Origin: Actinomycetes bacterium
GTDB taxonomy: Bacteria; Actinomycetota; Actinomycetes; Mycobacteriales; Micromonosporaceae
DNA: 7,154 nucleotides
Assembly: GCA_023437285.1 (NCBI GenBank)
Contig: JAEZGP010000178.1
Span: forward strand, 1-7,154
Direction: 5' to 3'
Positions 1-6,383 of this stretch are shown here, in pieces. Under the pieces are notes generated by a model. That model ran no database searches and was not told the DNA's origin. It saw only the letters and a list, made by a program, of their open reading frames with translations. A program made the position numbers and the translations under genes. Numbering within the stretch: the first letter of the stretch is position 1; each line of letters starts with the position of its first letter.

Positions 1-92
1 CTTCTTTCCGGTGCGCCACCAACTATTCGAGCGCAGGCGGCCATCCACGGCGTTGCCCGGAAATCTGTACATACTTCGCGCCAGATACCGCC

Positions 93-98
93 TATACT
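93..98 (+). promoter_or_regulatory. -10 box of first toxin-antitoxin operon (leaderless)
   Basis: The hexamer TATACT ends six bases before the GTG at 105, so transcription would begin at or next to that start codon. There is no Shine-Dalgarno sequence, which fits a leaderless mRNA. No good -35 box is visible at the usual distance. The elements CTGTACA (65-71) and AGATACC (83-89) just upstream recur at the second module and are candidate antitoxin binding sites; that role is inferred. Confidence 0.6.
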
Positions 99-104
99 TT
101 GAGC

Positions 105-389
105 GTGACTTCAGTGCCGTTCACCGAGGCCCGCAACCGCCTCTCGGAACTCATCGACGAGGTTGCCTCGACACACGAGCGGATAGAGATCACCAGGCAC
201 GGTCACACCGCCGCGGTCCTCATCTCTGCTGACGATCTTGCGGCCCTGGAGGAGACCTTGGAGGTCCTGTCCAGCGCCGAAGCCATGCGGCAACTCGCCG
301 AATCCAGGGCAGCCGTCGAAGCGGGGGATGTCCTCGACGCCGGCGAGCTCGCGGCTCTGATGGCGAAGCGGTCGAAGCGGTCACGATGA
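105..389 (+). CDS. Phd/YefM-type antitoxin of a type II toxin-antitoxin module
   Basis: Predicted antitoxin of 94 residues. It should bind and neutralise the toxin encoded immediately downstream and, with it, repress their common promoter. The N-terminal part (about residues 1-45) matches the Phd/YefM fold: a short strand and helix (FTEARNRLSELIDEV), then a strand with the family-typical segment EITRHGHTAAVLISADDLAAL. The C-terminal half is charged and helical, as expected for the toxin-wrapping tail, and ends in a Lys/Arg-rich stretch. A TTG at 99 is in frame, but GTG 105 is preferred because a TATACT -10 box ends six bases before it. The last four bases (ATGA) overlap the start of the toxin gene, so the two are probably translationally coupled. 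The family call is strong; the exact start is an inference from the promoter position. Confidence 0.88.
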   Translation: MTSVPFTEARNRLSELIDEVASTHERIEITRHGHTAAVLISADDLAALEETLEVLSSAEAMRQLAESRAAVEAGDVLDAGELAALMAKRSKRSR

Positions 390-676
390 CCGACCCGAAT
401 GCCGGCCGCTACCGACTCCAGGTCACCGACCCTGCCGCCCGTGCCCTGGCCGGAAGACTGCCGGAGAAGATCGCAGCGGCCGTCTACGAGTTCATCACCA
501 CCGCCCTGCTCGCCGACCCGCATCGGGTCGGCAAACGCCTTCTGCTGCCACCCTTCGAAGGCACCTGGTCGGCGCGACGGGGCACGTACCGCGTCCTCTA
601 CGAGATCGACAAAGACGAGCGCATCGTGACCGTTACGGCGATCGAACACCGCGCGGACGCGTACCGGTCGTGTTGA
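386..676 (+). CDS. RelE/ParE-superfamily toxin (probable mRNA interferase)
   Basis: A 96-residue protein of the usual RelE length. Small basic RelE toxins generally cleave mRNA in the ribosomal A site, so growth inhibition is the expected activity when the antitoxin is lost. Visible family features are the N-terminal helical region (residues 15-45), the basic strand GKRLLLPPFEG (49-59), the core GTYRVLYEID (66-75) and the terminal strand VTAIEHRADAYR (83-94), which resembles the VxxVxHRxxVY end of RelE. R51, R65, R69, R89 and Y93 are candidates for RNA contact or catalysis. The start ATG overlaps the antitoxin stop as ATGA. The 96-residue length and intact core suggest a working gene. ParE-type activity on gyrase cannot be excluded from sequence alone. 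Confidence 0.88.
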   Translation: MTDPNAGRYRLQVTDPAARALAGRLPEKIAAAVYEFITTALLADPHRVGKRLLLPPFEGTWSARRGTYRVLYEIDKDERIVTVTAIEHRADAYRSC

Positions 677-747
677 CTCGCTGCGGGCCACGCCGGCCGG
701 TGGAGCCGCGCGACAGCGCGCCGGTTCCGCTCCGACAGTCCGACCCG

Positions 748-795
748 GACGAACGAAGGGTCCTGCGGGCAGTCCCGCAAGACCCTTCGTCCGTC
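748..795. terminator. Strong hairpin between convergent genes, likely bidirectional terminator
   Basis: Arms 753-769 and 774-790 pair over 17 positions with one mismatch around the four-base loop CAGT. Beyond one mismatch, four more pairs (748-751 with 792-795) extend the stem. It sits between the end of the relE-type toxin gene (676) and the end of the opposing PASTA gene (798), where both transcripts need to stop. There is no clear U-tract on either side, which is common for actinobacterial terminators. Confidence 0.75.
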
Positions 796-797
796 GT

Positions 798-1307
798 TCA
801 GTTGACCTGCTTGCTGCAGCTCAGGACGATGGTGTCGTCGGGATCGAGCATCGACCCGGCCTTCGGCTCCTGCTTCACAACCGTCCAGTTGGCCGCCAGG
901 ATCACCATTGTGTCGTCTTCGTCCACCGACCCGAGCTGCACGTTGGTGAACCCGAGCTTCTCCAGCTTGTCCTGCGCGATCTGAGCGTTCTGCCCCGTAA
1001 GATTCGGGACTTTGATCTTGCTGGGCTTCGTGGGCTTCGGAGCCGCCAAGGTGGGCTCCGGGTCCGCACTCGACTCGGAGCTCGGCGCCACGCTAGGTGC
1101 GGCCGCAGCCCGGGACGCATCGGCCGCGACGGTTGTCGTATTGGTGGTGTTATCGGGCGAGACAGCGACGAGAACAACACTGCCGATACAGCAGATGGCC
1201 AGCAGGCTGCCCACAACGATGGCGATGACGGCACCTGTGGACAACGATCTCTTCGGCGGTGGGGCCGGCGCGAACGGGGGCTGCGGAGAGTACGGCTGAT
1301 ACGACAT
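798..1307 (-). CDS. Single-pass membrane protein with C-terminal PASTA domain
   Basis: A 169-residue protein read from ATG 1307. Residues 1-20 are rich in Pro, Tyr and Ala (QPYSPQPPFAPAPPPKR). A transmembrane helix covers about residues 25-49. A low-complexity Thr/Ser/Ala/Pro linker runs to about 96, and a PASTA-like domain fills 97-168, with KVPNLTGQNAQIAQDKLEKLGF, then ILAANWTVVKQEPKAG and a final DDTIVLS strand. PASTA domains bind peptidoglycan fragments in PknB-type kinases and in penicillin-binding proteins. Here there is no kinase or transpeptidase part, so an extracytoplasmic wall-sensing or anchoring role is only a guess. Orientation should be N-terminus inside, PASTA outside. A GTG at 1316 is in frame, but ATG 1307 has a TACGGT hexamer seven bases upstream. 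The gene stands alone, convergent with the first TA operon and divergent from the second. Confidence 0.8.
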   Translation of the reverse strand: MSYQPYSPQPPFAPAPPPKRSLSTGAVIAIVVGSLLAICCIGSVVLVAVSPDNTTNTTTVAADASRAAAAPSVAPSSESSADPEPTLAAPKPTKPSKIKVPNLTGQNAQIAQDKLEKLGFTNVQLGSVDEDDTMVILAANWTVVKQEPKAGSMLDPDDTIVLSCSKQVN

Positions 1308-1314
1308 GCGCGGC

Positions 1315-1320
1315 ACCGTA
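1315..1320 (-). promoter_or_regulatory. Candidate -10 box for the PASTA gene (leaderless)
   Basis: On the minus strand the hexamer TACGGT ends seven bases before ATG 1307, the same geometry as the antitoxin promoters. No convincing -35 box was found, and the hexamer overlaps the alternative GTG start at 1316, so this is weaker than the other cases. Confidence 0.4.
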
Positions 1321-1547
1321 CGGGTTCGGGACTGCCCAACGCTTCACAGAAACTGGCCGTCTAAAATGGACGATCGCTGCTCGATCTGACGTCGCAACGC
1401 TTTACGGTCAAGGAGTTCGACAGACTTCGCGGCCATCCGTACGAAACCCCATCAACCGAAGATCAACGGTGCGCGCCGCGCGGTCGGGTGCCGATGGGCG
1501 CGTGGGTCACTCGGGTGACACACCAGGCCATTCTGTCTAGATACCTG

Positions 1548-1553
1548 TACACT
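1548..1553 (+). promoter_or_regulatory. -10 box of second toxin-antitoxin operon (leaderless)
   Basis: TACACT ends six bases before GTG 1560, with no Shine-Dalgarno site. It overlaps the palindrome TGTACA (1546-1551), and AGATACC lies directly upstream (1539-1545). Both elements also precede the first TA operon. Binding at these sites would block RNA polymerase, which suits autoregulation by the antitoxin. Confidence 0.6.
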
Positions 1554-1559
1554 TTTGCC

Positions 1560-1868
1560 GTGACAATTCTGCATGACCCCAGGCACCTCAGCGTGACGGA
1601 GGCGGCTCAGCGTGGGGTGGCCGGCCTGGTCTCCGACGCGGAGCACGGATCGGACATCGTGGTGACGCGGCGACAGCAGCCGGTCGCCGCGGTGGTCAGC
1701 ATGCGTCGCCTCGTGGAGATCCAGGAGGCGGTGTCTGACCTGCACGACCTCGCCCTCGTCCTGACCCGGTCCGCCACTGACAGCGGTCGACGCACCTCGC
1801 TGGACGACGTACTCGGGGCATTCGGGCACACGAGGGAATCGCTGCGCTCGCTGCCAGACGACGAGTGA
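1560..1868 (+). CDS. Phd/YefM-type antitoxin of a second toxin-antitoxin module
   Basis: Predicted antitoxin of 102 residues. The N-terminal region fits Phd/YefM: a short strand and helix SVTEAAQRGVAGLVSDAEHG (residues 11-30), then DIVVTRRQQPVAAVVSMRRL (32-51), the DNA-binding and dimerisation part of the family. The helical C-terminus (52-102) is acidic at its end (SLPDDE) and would wrap the toxin. The reading frame is open far upstream (from 1365), with an in-frame GTG at 1488. GTG 1560 is chosen because homology to the family begins there and a TACACT -10 box ends six bases before it. The stop lies three bases before the toxin start. It is not obviously a recent duplicate of the antitoxin at 105-389, as the two share fold but little sequence. 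Confidence 0.85.
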   Translation: MTILHDPRHLSVTEAAQRGVAGLVSDAEHGSDIVVTRRQQPVAAVVSMRRLVEIQEAVSDLHDLALVLTRSATDSGRRTSLDDVLGAFGHTRESLRSLPDDE

Positions 1869-1871
1869 CCG

Positions 1872-2393
1872 ATGGCGGAGATCGTCTTTACCGACGCCGC
1901 GATCGACGACCTGCGCCGCGTCGGGCCCGAAGCGGTTCCCAAGATACTTAAGAAGATCCTGCTCCTTGAGGAGAACGCCGAGGCCGGCTACCCGCTCGGT
2001 GGCGAGTTGACCGGCTTTCGAAAGCTCGTGGCTGGACGCAACACCTGGCGGATCGTCTACCGGCTCGCTGACGACAAGAAGATCGAAATCTGCGAGGTCT
2101 GGGCCGTCGGCGAGCGGGCCGACGGCGAGATCTACCGAGAGGCGGCCGCCCGCCTCCTCGACGCCACGCCAGGCAGACCGGAACTCGTGAGCCTGGCCGA
2201 AGTCGTTGAGCAGTTGGGCCGCCTGGCTGGCGACGTGGCCATCGTCCGGCCGCCTCAACGCGAACCGGTACCGGCTTGGCTCGCCGACCGCCTGATCTTC
2301 ACTGCCGGTCTGCCACCGGAGCGGGTCGCGGCGCTGGACCTCGAACAGGCGGTCGACCTGTGGACCACGTACGTGTCGGGCCAGTCCCGCTAA
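1872..2393 (+). CDS. RelE/ParE-superfamily toxin with C-terminal extension
   Basis: A 173-residue protein whose first 95 residues look like a complete RelE-type toxin. Features are IVFTDAAIDDLRRV at the N-terminus, the basic helix KILKKILLLEE, the segment ELTGFRKLVAGRNTWRIVYRL (45-65), and EVWAVGERADGEIYREAAARL (75-95), which matches the family's terminal strand. Predicted role: ribosome-dependent or free RNA cleavage, held in check by the upstream antitoxin. Residues 96-173 are extra for this family. They contain a probable helix (ELVSLAEVVEQLGRL), a Pro-rich link, and LPPERVAALDLEQAVDLWTTYV, which resembles a small helical module. The core residues are intact, so this is not a decayed gene. 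The extension could modulate activity or bind the antitoxin; nothing in the sequence decides this. Confidence 0.82.
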   Translation: MAEIVFTDAAIDDLRRVGPEAVPKILKKILLLEENAEAGYPLGGELTGFRKLVAGRNTWRIVYRLADDKKIEICEVWAVGERADGEIYREAAARLLDATPGRPELVSLAEVVEQLGRLAGDVAIVRPPQREPVPAWLADRLIFTAGLPPERVAALDLEQAVDLWTTYVSGQSR

Positions 2394-2431
2394 ACCCCAA
2401 CAAGTGCGTCGCGCGCCGTTCTGAGTCGTAT

Positions 2432-2437
2432 TACAGT
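2432..2437 (+). promoter_or_regulatory. -10 box of third toxin-antitoxin operon (leaderless)
   Basis: TACAGT ends seven bases before ATG 2445, and no Shine-Dalgarno sequence is present. It lies in the 51-base gap after the second toxin gene, so the third module can be transcribed independently, though read-through from the second operon is also possible because no terminator is seen in the gap. Confidence 0.55.
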
Positions 2438-2444
2438 TTGTCTT

Positions 2445-2675
2445 ATGTCAGTGATTACGTTTCGCGCAGACGAAGAAGTGGACCAGGCATTGGCGGAGCT
2501 GAGCGACGGGGAGCGCGACCGCTCCCAGGTGATTCGGGACGCCATCCTGGCCGCGTGGCGTCAACGTCGCGCGGACCTACTCCGCGCGGAGGCCGAGGCG
2601 GTCGCCGACGACGCGGACGACCGGGCCGAGGCTCGGGCTGTGCTGGCAGACATGGAGTCACTGCGTGCGCGGTGA
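2445..2675 (+). CDS. Ribbon-helix-helix antitoxin (MazE-type partner)
   Basis: A 76-residue protein. MSVITFRADEEVDQALAEL (1-19) gives the ribbon strand and first helix, and DRSQVIRDAILAAWRQRR (25-42) the second helix of a CopG/Arc-type ribbon-helix-helix DNA-binding fold. The tail (43-76) is acidic and helical (AEAEAVADDADDRAEARAVL), suited to binding a basic MazF-type toxin. It should act as a dimer that represses its own promoter and neutralises the toxin. The toxin gene begins inside its last codons with an 11-base overlap, indicating coupled translation. The ATG fits the leaderless promoter at 2432-2437. Confidence 0.85.
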   Translation: MSVITFRADEEVDQALAELSDGERDRSQVIRDAILAAWRQRRADLLRAEAEAVADDADDRAEARAVLADMESLRAR

Positions 2676-2979
2676 CGTGTATCAACTCAAAGCACCACGG
2701 GAAACCAGAGGTCACGAGCAGCGCGGCAACCGGTACGCCGTCGTGGTGCAGTCCGACCTCCTACCGCTGTCCACCTGGCTCGTTGCCCCCACGTCCACCA
2801 GCGCACGACCAACGTCCTTCCGCCCCGAGGTCGAGATCAACGGCAAGTCCACATTGGTACTGGTGGAGCAGATCGCCGCCGTCGACCCGGAGCGGCTCGG
2901 TCAACTCGTCGGGCATCTGACCACGCGCGAAATGACAGACGTGGACGAGGCGATACGCGTGGTACTGCAGCTCGACTGA
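2665..2979 (+). CDS. MazF/PemK-family endoribonuclease toxin
   Basis: A 104-residue protein of standard MazF length, starting with GTG. Family signatures are RGDVYQL at the N-terminus, GNRYAVVVQSDLL (21-33) around the first conserved loop with candidate catalytic R23, LVAPTSTSARP (39-49) with candidate catalytic Thr/Ser at 43-44, and LVEQIAAVDPERLGQLVGHL (66-85), equivalent to the DQI/VDxxRL region. MazF toxins cleave RNA at short sequence-specific sites, independently of ribosomes; the recognised sequence cannot be told from this. The start overlaps the antitoxin gene by 11 bases. The stop lies 13 bases from the end of the convergent dehydratase gene, with no terminator hairpin between them. 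Confidence 0.9.
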   Translation: MRGDVYQLKAPRETRGHEQRGNRYAVVVQSDLLPLSTWLVAPTSTSARPTSFRPEVEINGKSTLVLVEQIAAVDPERLGQLVGHLTTREMTDVDEAIRVVLQLD

Positions 2980-2992
2980 TCAGCAGGACGCG

Positions 2993-3289
2993 TCAGGCCG
3001 TCGCGATGATCTCGTTGATCTGGGTGGCCAGGCGGAGGTCCAGGTCGGTGACGCCGCCCGCGGAGTGCGTGAGGCAGGTGAACGTCAACGTACGCCAGCG
3101 GATGTCGATGTCCGGGTGGTGATCCATCCGCTCGGCGATCACCGCGACCCGGTCGACGACCTCGATGGCGGCCGGGAAGCTCGGCAGCGTGACCGCGCGC
3201 ACCAGCCCGCTGGAGCCGCCCGCCCAGGTCCAGCCGTCCAGCCTCGTCAAGGCGGCGGTGACGGCCTCTTCGGAGAGCAATTCGGCCAT
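2993..3289 (-). CDS. 4a-hydroxytetrahydrobiopterin (pterin-4a-carbinolamine) dehydratase
   Basis: A 98-residue cytoplasmic enzyme that dehydrates 4a-hydroxytetrahydropterin to the quinonoid dihydropterin, recycling the cofactor of aromatic amino acid hydroxylases. The active-site pattern is clear: MDHHPDIDIRW with H57 and H58, then LTFTCLTHSAGGVTDLDLRLA with H75 and D82 or D84. The N-terminal part has the usual W-rich stretch (LDGWTW, 17-22). Length is typical for bacterial family members. No phenylalanine hydroxylase gene lies in the window, so the partner pathway is unknown; many bacteria keep this enzyme for other pterin chemistry. The start ATG follows a TAAAGT -10 box by six bases, with no Shine-Dalgarno site. 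The gene is convergent with the mazF-type toxin gene and marks the edge of the TA cluster. Confidence 0.92.
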   Translation of the reverse strand: MAELLSEEAVTAALTRLDGWTWAGGSSGLVRAVTLPSFPAAIEVVDRVAVIAERMDHHPDIDIRWRTLTFTCLTHSAGGVTDLDLRLATQINEIIATA

Positions 3290-3295
3290 GAACCA

Positions 3296-3301
3296 ACTTT
3301 A
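3296..3301 (-). promoter_or_regulatory. -10 box of the pterin dehydratase gene (leaderless)
   Basis: On the minus strand TAAAGT ends six bases before ATG 3289. No ribosome binding site precedes the start. No clear -35 box was found at 16-18 bases. Confidence 0.5.
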
Positions 3302-3302
3302 G

Positions 3303-3367
3303 AGCTGTGAACCGCGCCGGTACCCATAGGTGTCCCTCCGGTTCACCGCGGCAGAGAGGTCACAGCT
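3303..3367. repeat. Overlapping inverted repeats upstream of the dehydratase gene
   Basis: AGCTGTGA (3303-3310) is the reverse complement of TCACAGCT (3360-3367), and GTGAACCG (3307-3314) is the reverse complement of CGGTTCAC (3339-3346). The two left arms overlap, so the two stems cannot form together. They lie just upstream of the dehydratase -10 box and could be an operator. The arms are only eight bases each, and chance is possible. Confidence 0.35.
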
Positions 3368-3383
3368 GCGGAAGAGTTCAGGA

Positions 3384-3435
3384 CGGGGGCACGCGGCCTG
3401 AGGTGTGCGCGGGGAAGGTCAACCGCGTGCCCCCG
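3384..3435. repeat. Perfect 13-base inverted repeat (hairpin)
   Basis: Arms 3384-3396 (CGGGGGCACGCGG) and 3423-3435 are exact reverse complements, separated by 26 bases. The element follows the terminator-like hairpin at 3441-3482 on the minus strand, making a tandem pair of stems after the 3504-3854 gene. It may be a second terminator or part of a structured RNA. Confidence 0.5.
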
Positions 3436-3440
3436 CCCGT

Positions 3441-3482
3441 GCGGCGCGGGTCCGGCGCTCGCCGGAGCCGGACCGGCGCCGC
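3441..3482 (-). terminator. Probable rho-independent-like terminator after the Cys-motif gene
   Basis: Arms 3441-3456 and 3467-3482 pair over 16 positions with one mismatch and a 10-base loop. The stem is almost all G and C. It begins 21 bases past the stop codon of the minus-strand gene 3504-3854. There is no T-tract, as is usual for stem-only terminators in high G+C actinobacteria. Inner pairing (3452-3456 with 3461-3465) is an alternative fold. Confidence 0.6.
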
Positions 3483-3503
3483 GAACAAAGCTCGGAAACC
3501 GGG

Positions 3504-3854
3504 TCAGGACGCGTCGTACGAGCGCCGGTTGAGATGGTGACGGCCCTCGGCGGGTCCCATTTCGGCCGACGGGTACGCACCGCGCGCCGGCCGGCGCTCG
3601 TTGACCGACGGCCGGATGCCGCGGGTGACCTCCTCGAAGACCCCCCAGGGGGCGGTCACCGGGCGGTACGCCGCGGCCTGGGCGCGTTCGGCCAGCCGGC
3701 GGGGGCCGCACGGCCATTCACGGCCGCACCAGACGCACATGTTGTCGGCCGTACGGCCGTGGTGGCGGCGCAGGATGTGCTCGGCGTCGCGCCAGAGCAT
3801 CAGGTCGACGACTCCGGCCGGGTACTCGCTCTCGACTACCTGGAACGTGGTCAT
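3504..3854 (-). CDS. Small protein of unknown function with Cys-x2-Cys-x5-Cys motif
   Basis: A 116-residue protein that I cannot assign to a named family. Residues 1-35 are acidic to neutral (VVESEYPAGVVDLMLWRDAEHILRRHHGRT). The notable part is NMCVWCGREWPCGPRRLAERA (38-58), with C40, C43 and C49 and nearby H26, H31 and H32, a possible zinc or other metal site lacking a fourth clustered Cys. The C-terminal half is basic, Pro/Arg-rich and probably poorly ordered. No signal peptide or membrane helix is seen. The ATG has a good Shine-Dalgarno region (GAGGGGAGG, 3858-3866), supporting the start. It stands alone, with a hairpin after its stop. It looks like one of the short conserved hypothetical proteins common in actinomycetes, but that is recall, not a search. 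Confidence 0.72.
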   Translation of the reverse strand: MTTFQVVESEYPAGVVDLMLWRDAEHILRRHHGRTADNMCVWCGREWPCGPRRLAERAQAAAYRPVTAPWGVFEEVTRGIRPSVNERRPARGAYPSAEMGPAEGRHHLNRRSYDAS

Positions 3855-3857
3855 GTT

Positions 3858-3866
3858 CCTCCCCTC
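3858..3866 (-). promoter_or_regulatory. Shine-Dalgarno site of the Cys-motif gene
   Basis: GAGGGGAGG on the minus strand ends three bases before ATG 3854; its GAGGGG part is six bases away. This fixes the start and contrasts with the leaderless genes elsewhere in the window. Confidence 0.7.
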
Positions 3867-3893
3867 AGCGTGCCGGATTGTGCTGACACGGTG

Positions 3894-3921
3894 ACGCTAC
3901 GGCGCGACTCGGCCGGCTCAA
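3894..3921 (-). promoter_or_regulatory. Possible promoter of the Cys-motif gene
   Basis: On the minus strand TTGAGC (3916-3921) and TAGCGT (3894-3899) are 16 bases apart, giving a plausible -35/-10 pair about 40 bases upstream of the start codon. Such pairs arise by chance, so confidence is low. Confidence 0.3.
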
Positions 3922-4059
3922 CGGACCCGATGTGCGATTGACGGCTGTCGCGGTAGCAACCACCGCGAGCCAGCACAGGACGAGCAGCGCGACCACGGGT
4001 TCGCCCAGAGCGGAACGGCGACGGGCATCGATTCGCCAAGGCCCGGCGTTGTGGGCGGC

Positions 4060-5000
4060 ATGGCCGAAGACATTCCCCCAACCGAGCCGGCGCTCGACGC
4101 GTACTCCCAGGTGGTCACGACCGTTGCCGCGAGCGTGCTGCCAACGGTGGCCAGCCTGTCCGTGCGCACGGCGCGCGGGCAGGGCGCCGGCTCCGGCGTG
4201 CTGTTCACCGCGGACGGGTTCATGCTGACCAGTTCCCATGTGGTCAGTGGCAGCACCGGCGGCCGGGCCGAGTTCGCCGACGGCTCCGAGACGAGGTTCG
4301 AGGTCGTGGGCGCCGACCCGCTGGCCGACCTCGCCGTCATCCGGGTCGGCGACACCGACGCCGGGCGGCCGGCGACGCTGGGCGACGCGGACTCGCTGCG
4401 CATCGGGCAGCTCGTGGTGGCGGTCGGCAACCCGATGGGGCTGGCCGGCTCGGTGACCGCCGGGGTGGTCAGCGCGCTCGGGCGGTCGCTGCCGGTACGC
4501 GACGGAAGGCGTATCCGCCTCATCGACGACGTGATCCAGACCGACGCGGCGCTGAACCCGGGCAACTCGGGTGGCGCGCTGGCCGACGCGGCCGCGCGCG
4601 TGGTCGGCGTCAACACGGCGGTGGCCGGGATCGGGCTCGGGCTGGCCGTACCCGTCAACGCCACCACCCGAACGATCATCAGCGAGCTGATCTCGACCGG
4701 GCGGGTGCGCCGCGCGTGGCTCGGCGTGGCCGGGGTGCCGGTGCCGTTGAGCCCGAACCTGGCGCAGCGGTTCGGGCAGCGGCGCGGCCTGCGCCTGGTC
4801 GAGGTCGTGCCGGCCTCCCCCGCGGGCGAGGCCGGCCTCTACGTCGGCGACGTGTTGATCTCGGCGGGCGGCCGGCCGGTGCAGGCCACCCAGGACGTGC
4901 AGAAACTGATGCTGGGCAAGGCGATCGGCAGCCGGCTGCCGATCACGGTGCTGCGGCGCGACGCGCTCGTCGACGTGGTCGCGGTCCCGACCCCCCTGGA

Positions 5001-5004
<4 letters not shown>
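4060..5004 (+). CDS. HtrA/DegP-like trypsin-type serine protease with PDZ domain
   Basis: A 314-residue protein from ATG 4060; an in-frame GTG at 4051 would add three residues. Residues 20-210 form the S1C protease domain. The catalytic triad is visible: H60 in TSSHVV, D90 in LADLAVIRVG, and S170 in NPGNSGGAL. GAGSGVLFTADGFMLT precedes the His, and AVGNPMGLAGSVTAGVVSALGR is the family's conserved segment. A PDZ domain spans about 218-310, with RAWLGVAG, PASPAGEAGLYVGDVLISAGG and the final strand LPITVLRRD. HtrA proteases degrade or refold damaged proteins, usually outside the cytoplasm. No signal peptide or transmembrane helix is present, and the open frame upstream is hydrophilic with no start codon, so a cytoplasmic location is inferred. 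No strong Shine-Dalgarno or -10 box was found at the start. Its stop overlaps that of the convergent cystathionine beta-synthase. Confidence 0.92.
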
Positions 5005-6371
<1,367 letters not shown>

Positions 6372-6377
6372 GTCAGC

Positions 6378-6383
6378 AGCGTA
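6378..6383 (-). promoter_or_regulatory. Candidate -10 box for the cystathionine beta-synthase gene (leaderless)
   Basis: TACGCT on the minus strand ends six bases before GTG 6371, in the 12-base gap after the DUF1232 stop codon. No Shine-Dalgarno sequence precedes the GTG, so a promoter here would explain how it is translated. Read-through from the upstream gene is also possible. Confidence 0.45.

Noticed and set aside
1..92. Possible end of an upstream gene at the left edge
   Set aside because: No frame in this short stretch gives a recognisable protein end, and the open frame from 11 is a shadow of the antitoxin gene.
1365..1559. Open frame upstream of and in phase with the second antitoxin, which could mean a longer protein
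   Set aside because: Third-position G+C is low for this genome, the residues do not match the Phd fold, and a -10 box lies inside it just before GTG 1560.
1452..2258. Open frame of 268 codons on the minus strand opposite the second TA module
   Set aside because: The + strand carries clear Phd and RelE-type proteins with the right spacing and promoter; the minus frame has no recognisable motif.
3405..3941. Open frame of 178 codons on the + strand across the Cys-motif gene
   Set aside because: It covers two hairpins and the intergenic region, and its product is Arg/Ala/Pro-rich without motifs. The minus-strand gene has a good Shine-Dalgarno site.
3940..4005. Hydrophobic stretch (GEPVVALLVLCWLAVVATATAV) on the minus strand, like a small membrane protein
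   Set aside because: The frame has no suitable ATG, GTG or TTG start outside the htrA-like gene and no ribosome site. It may be a chance hydrophobic frame or a remnant; not supported as a gene.
3918..4679. Open frame of 253 codons on the minus strand opposite the htrA-like gene
   Set aside because: The product is Ser/Thr/Pro/Ala-rich, typical of antisense frames in high G+C DNA, and the + strand encodes an intact catalytic triad.
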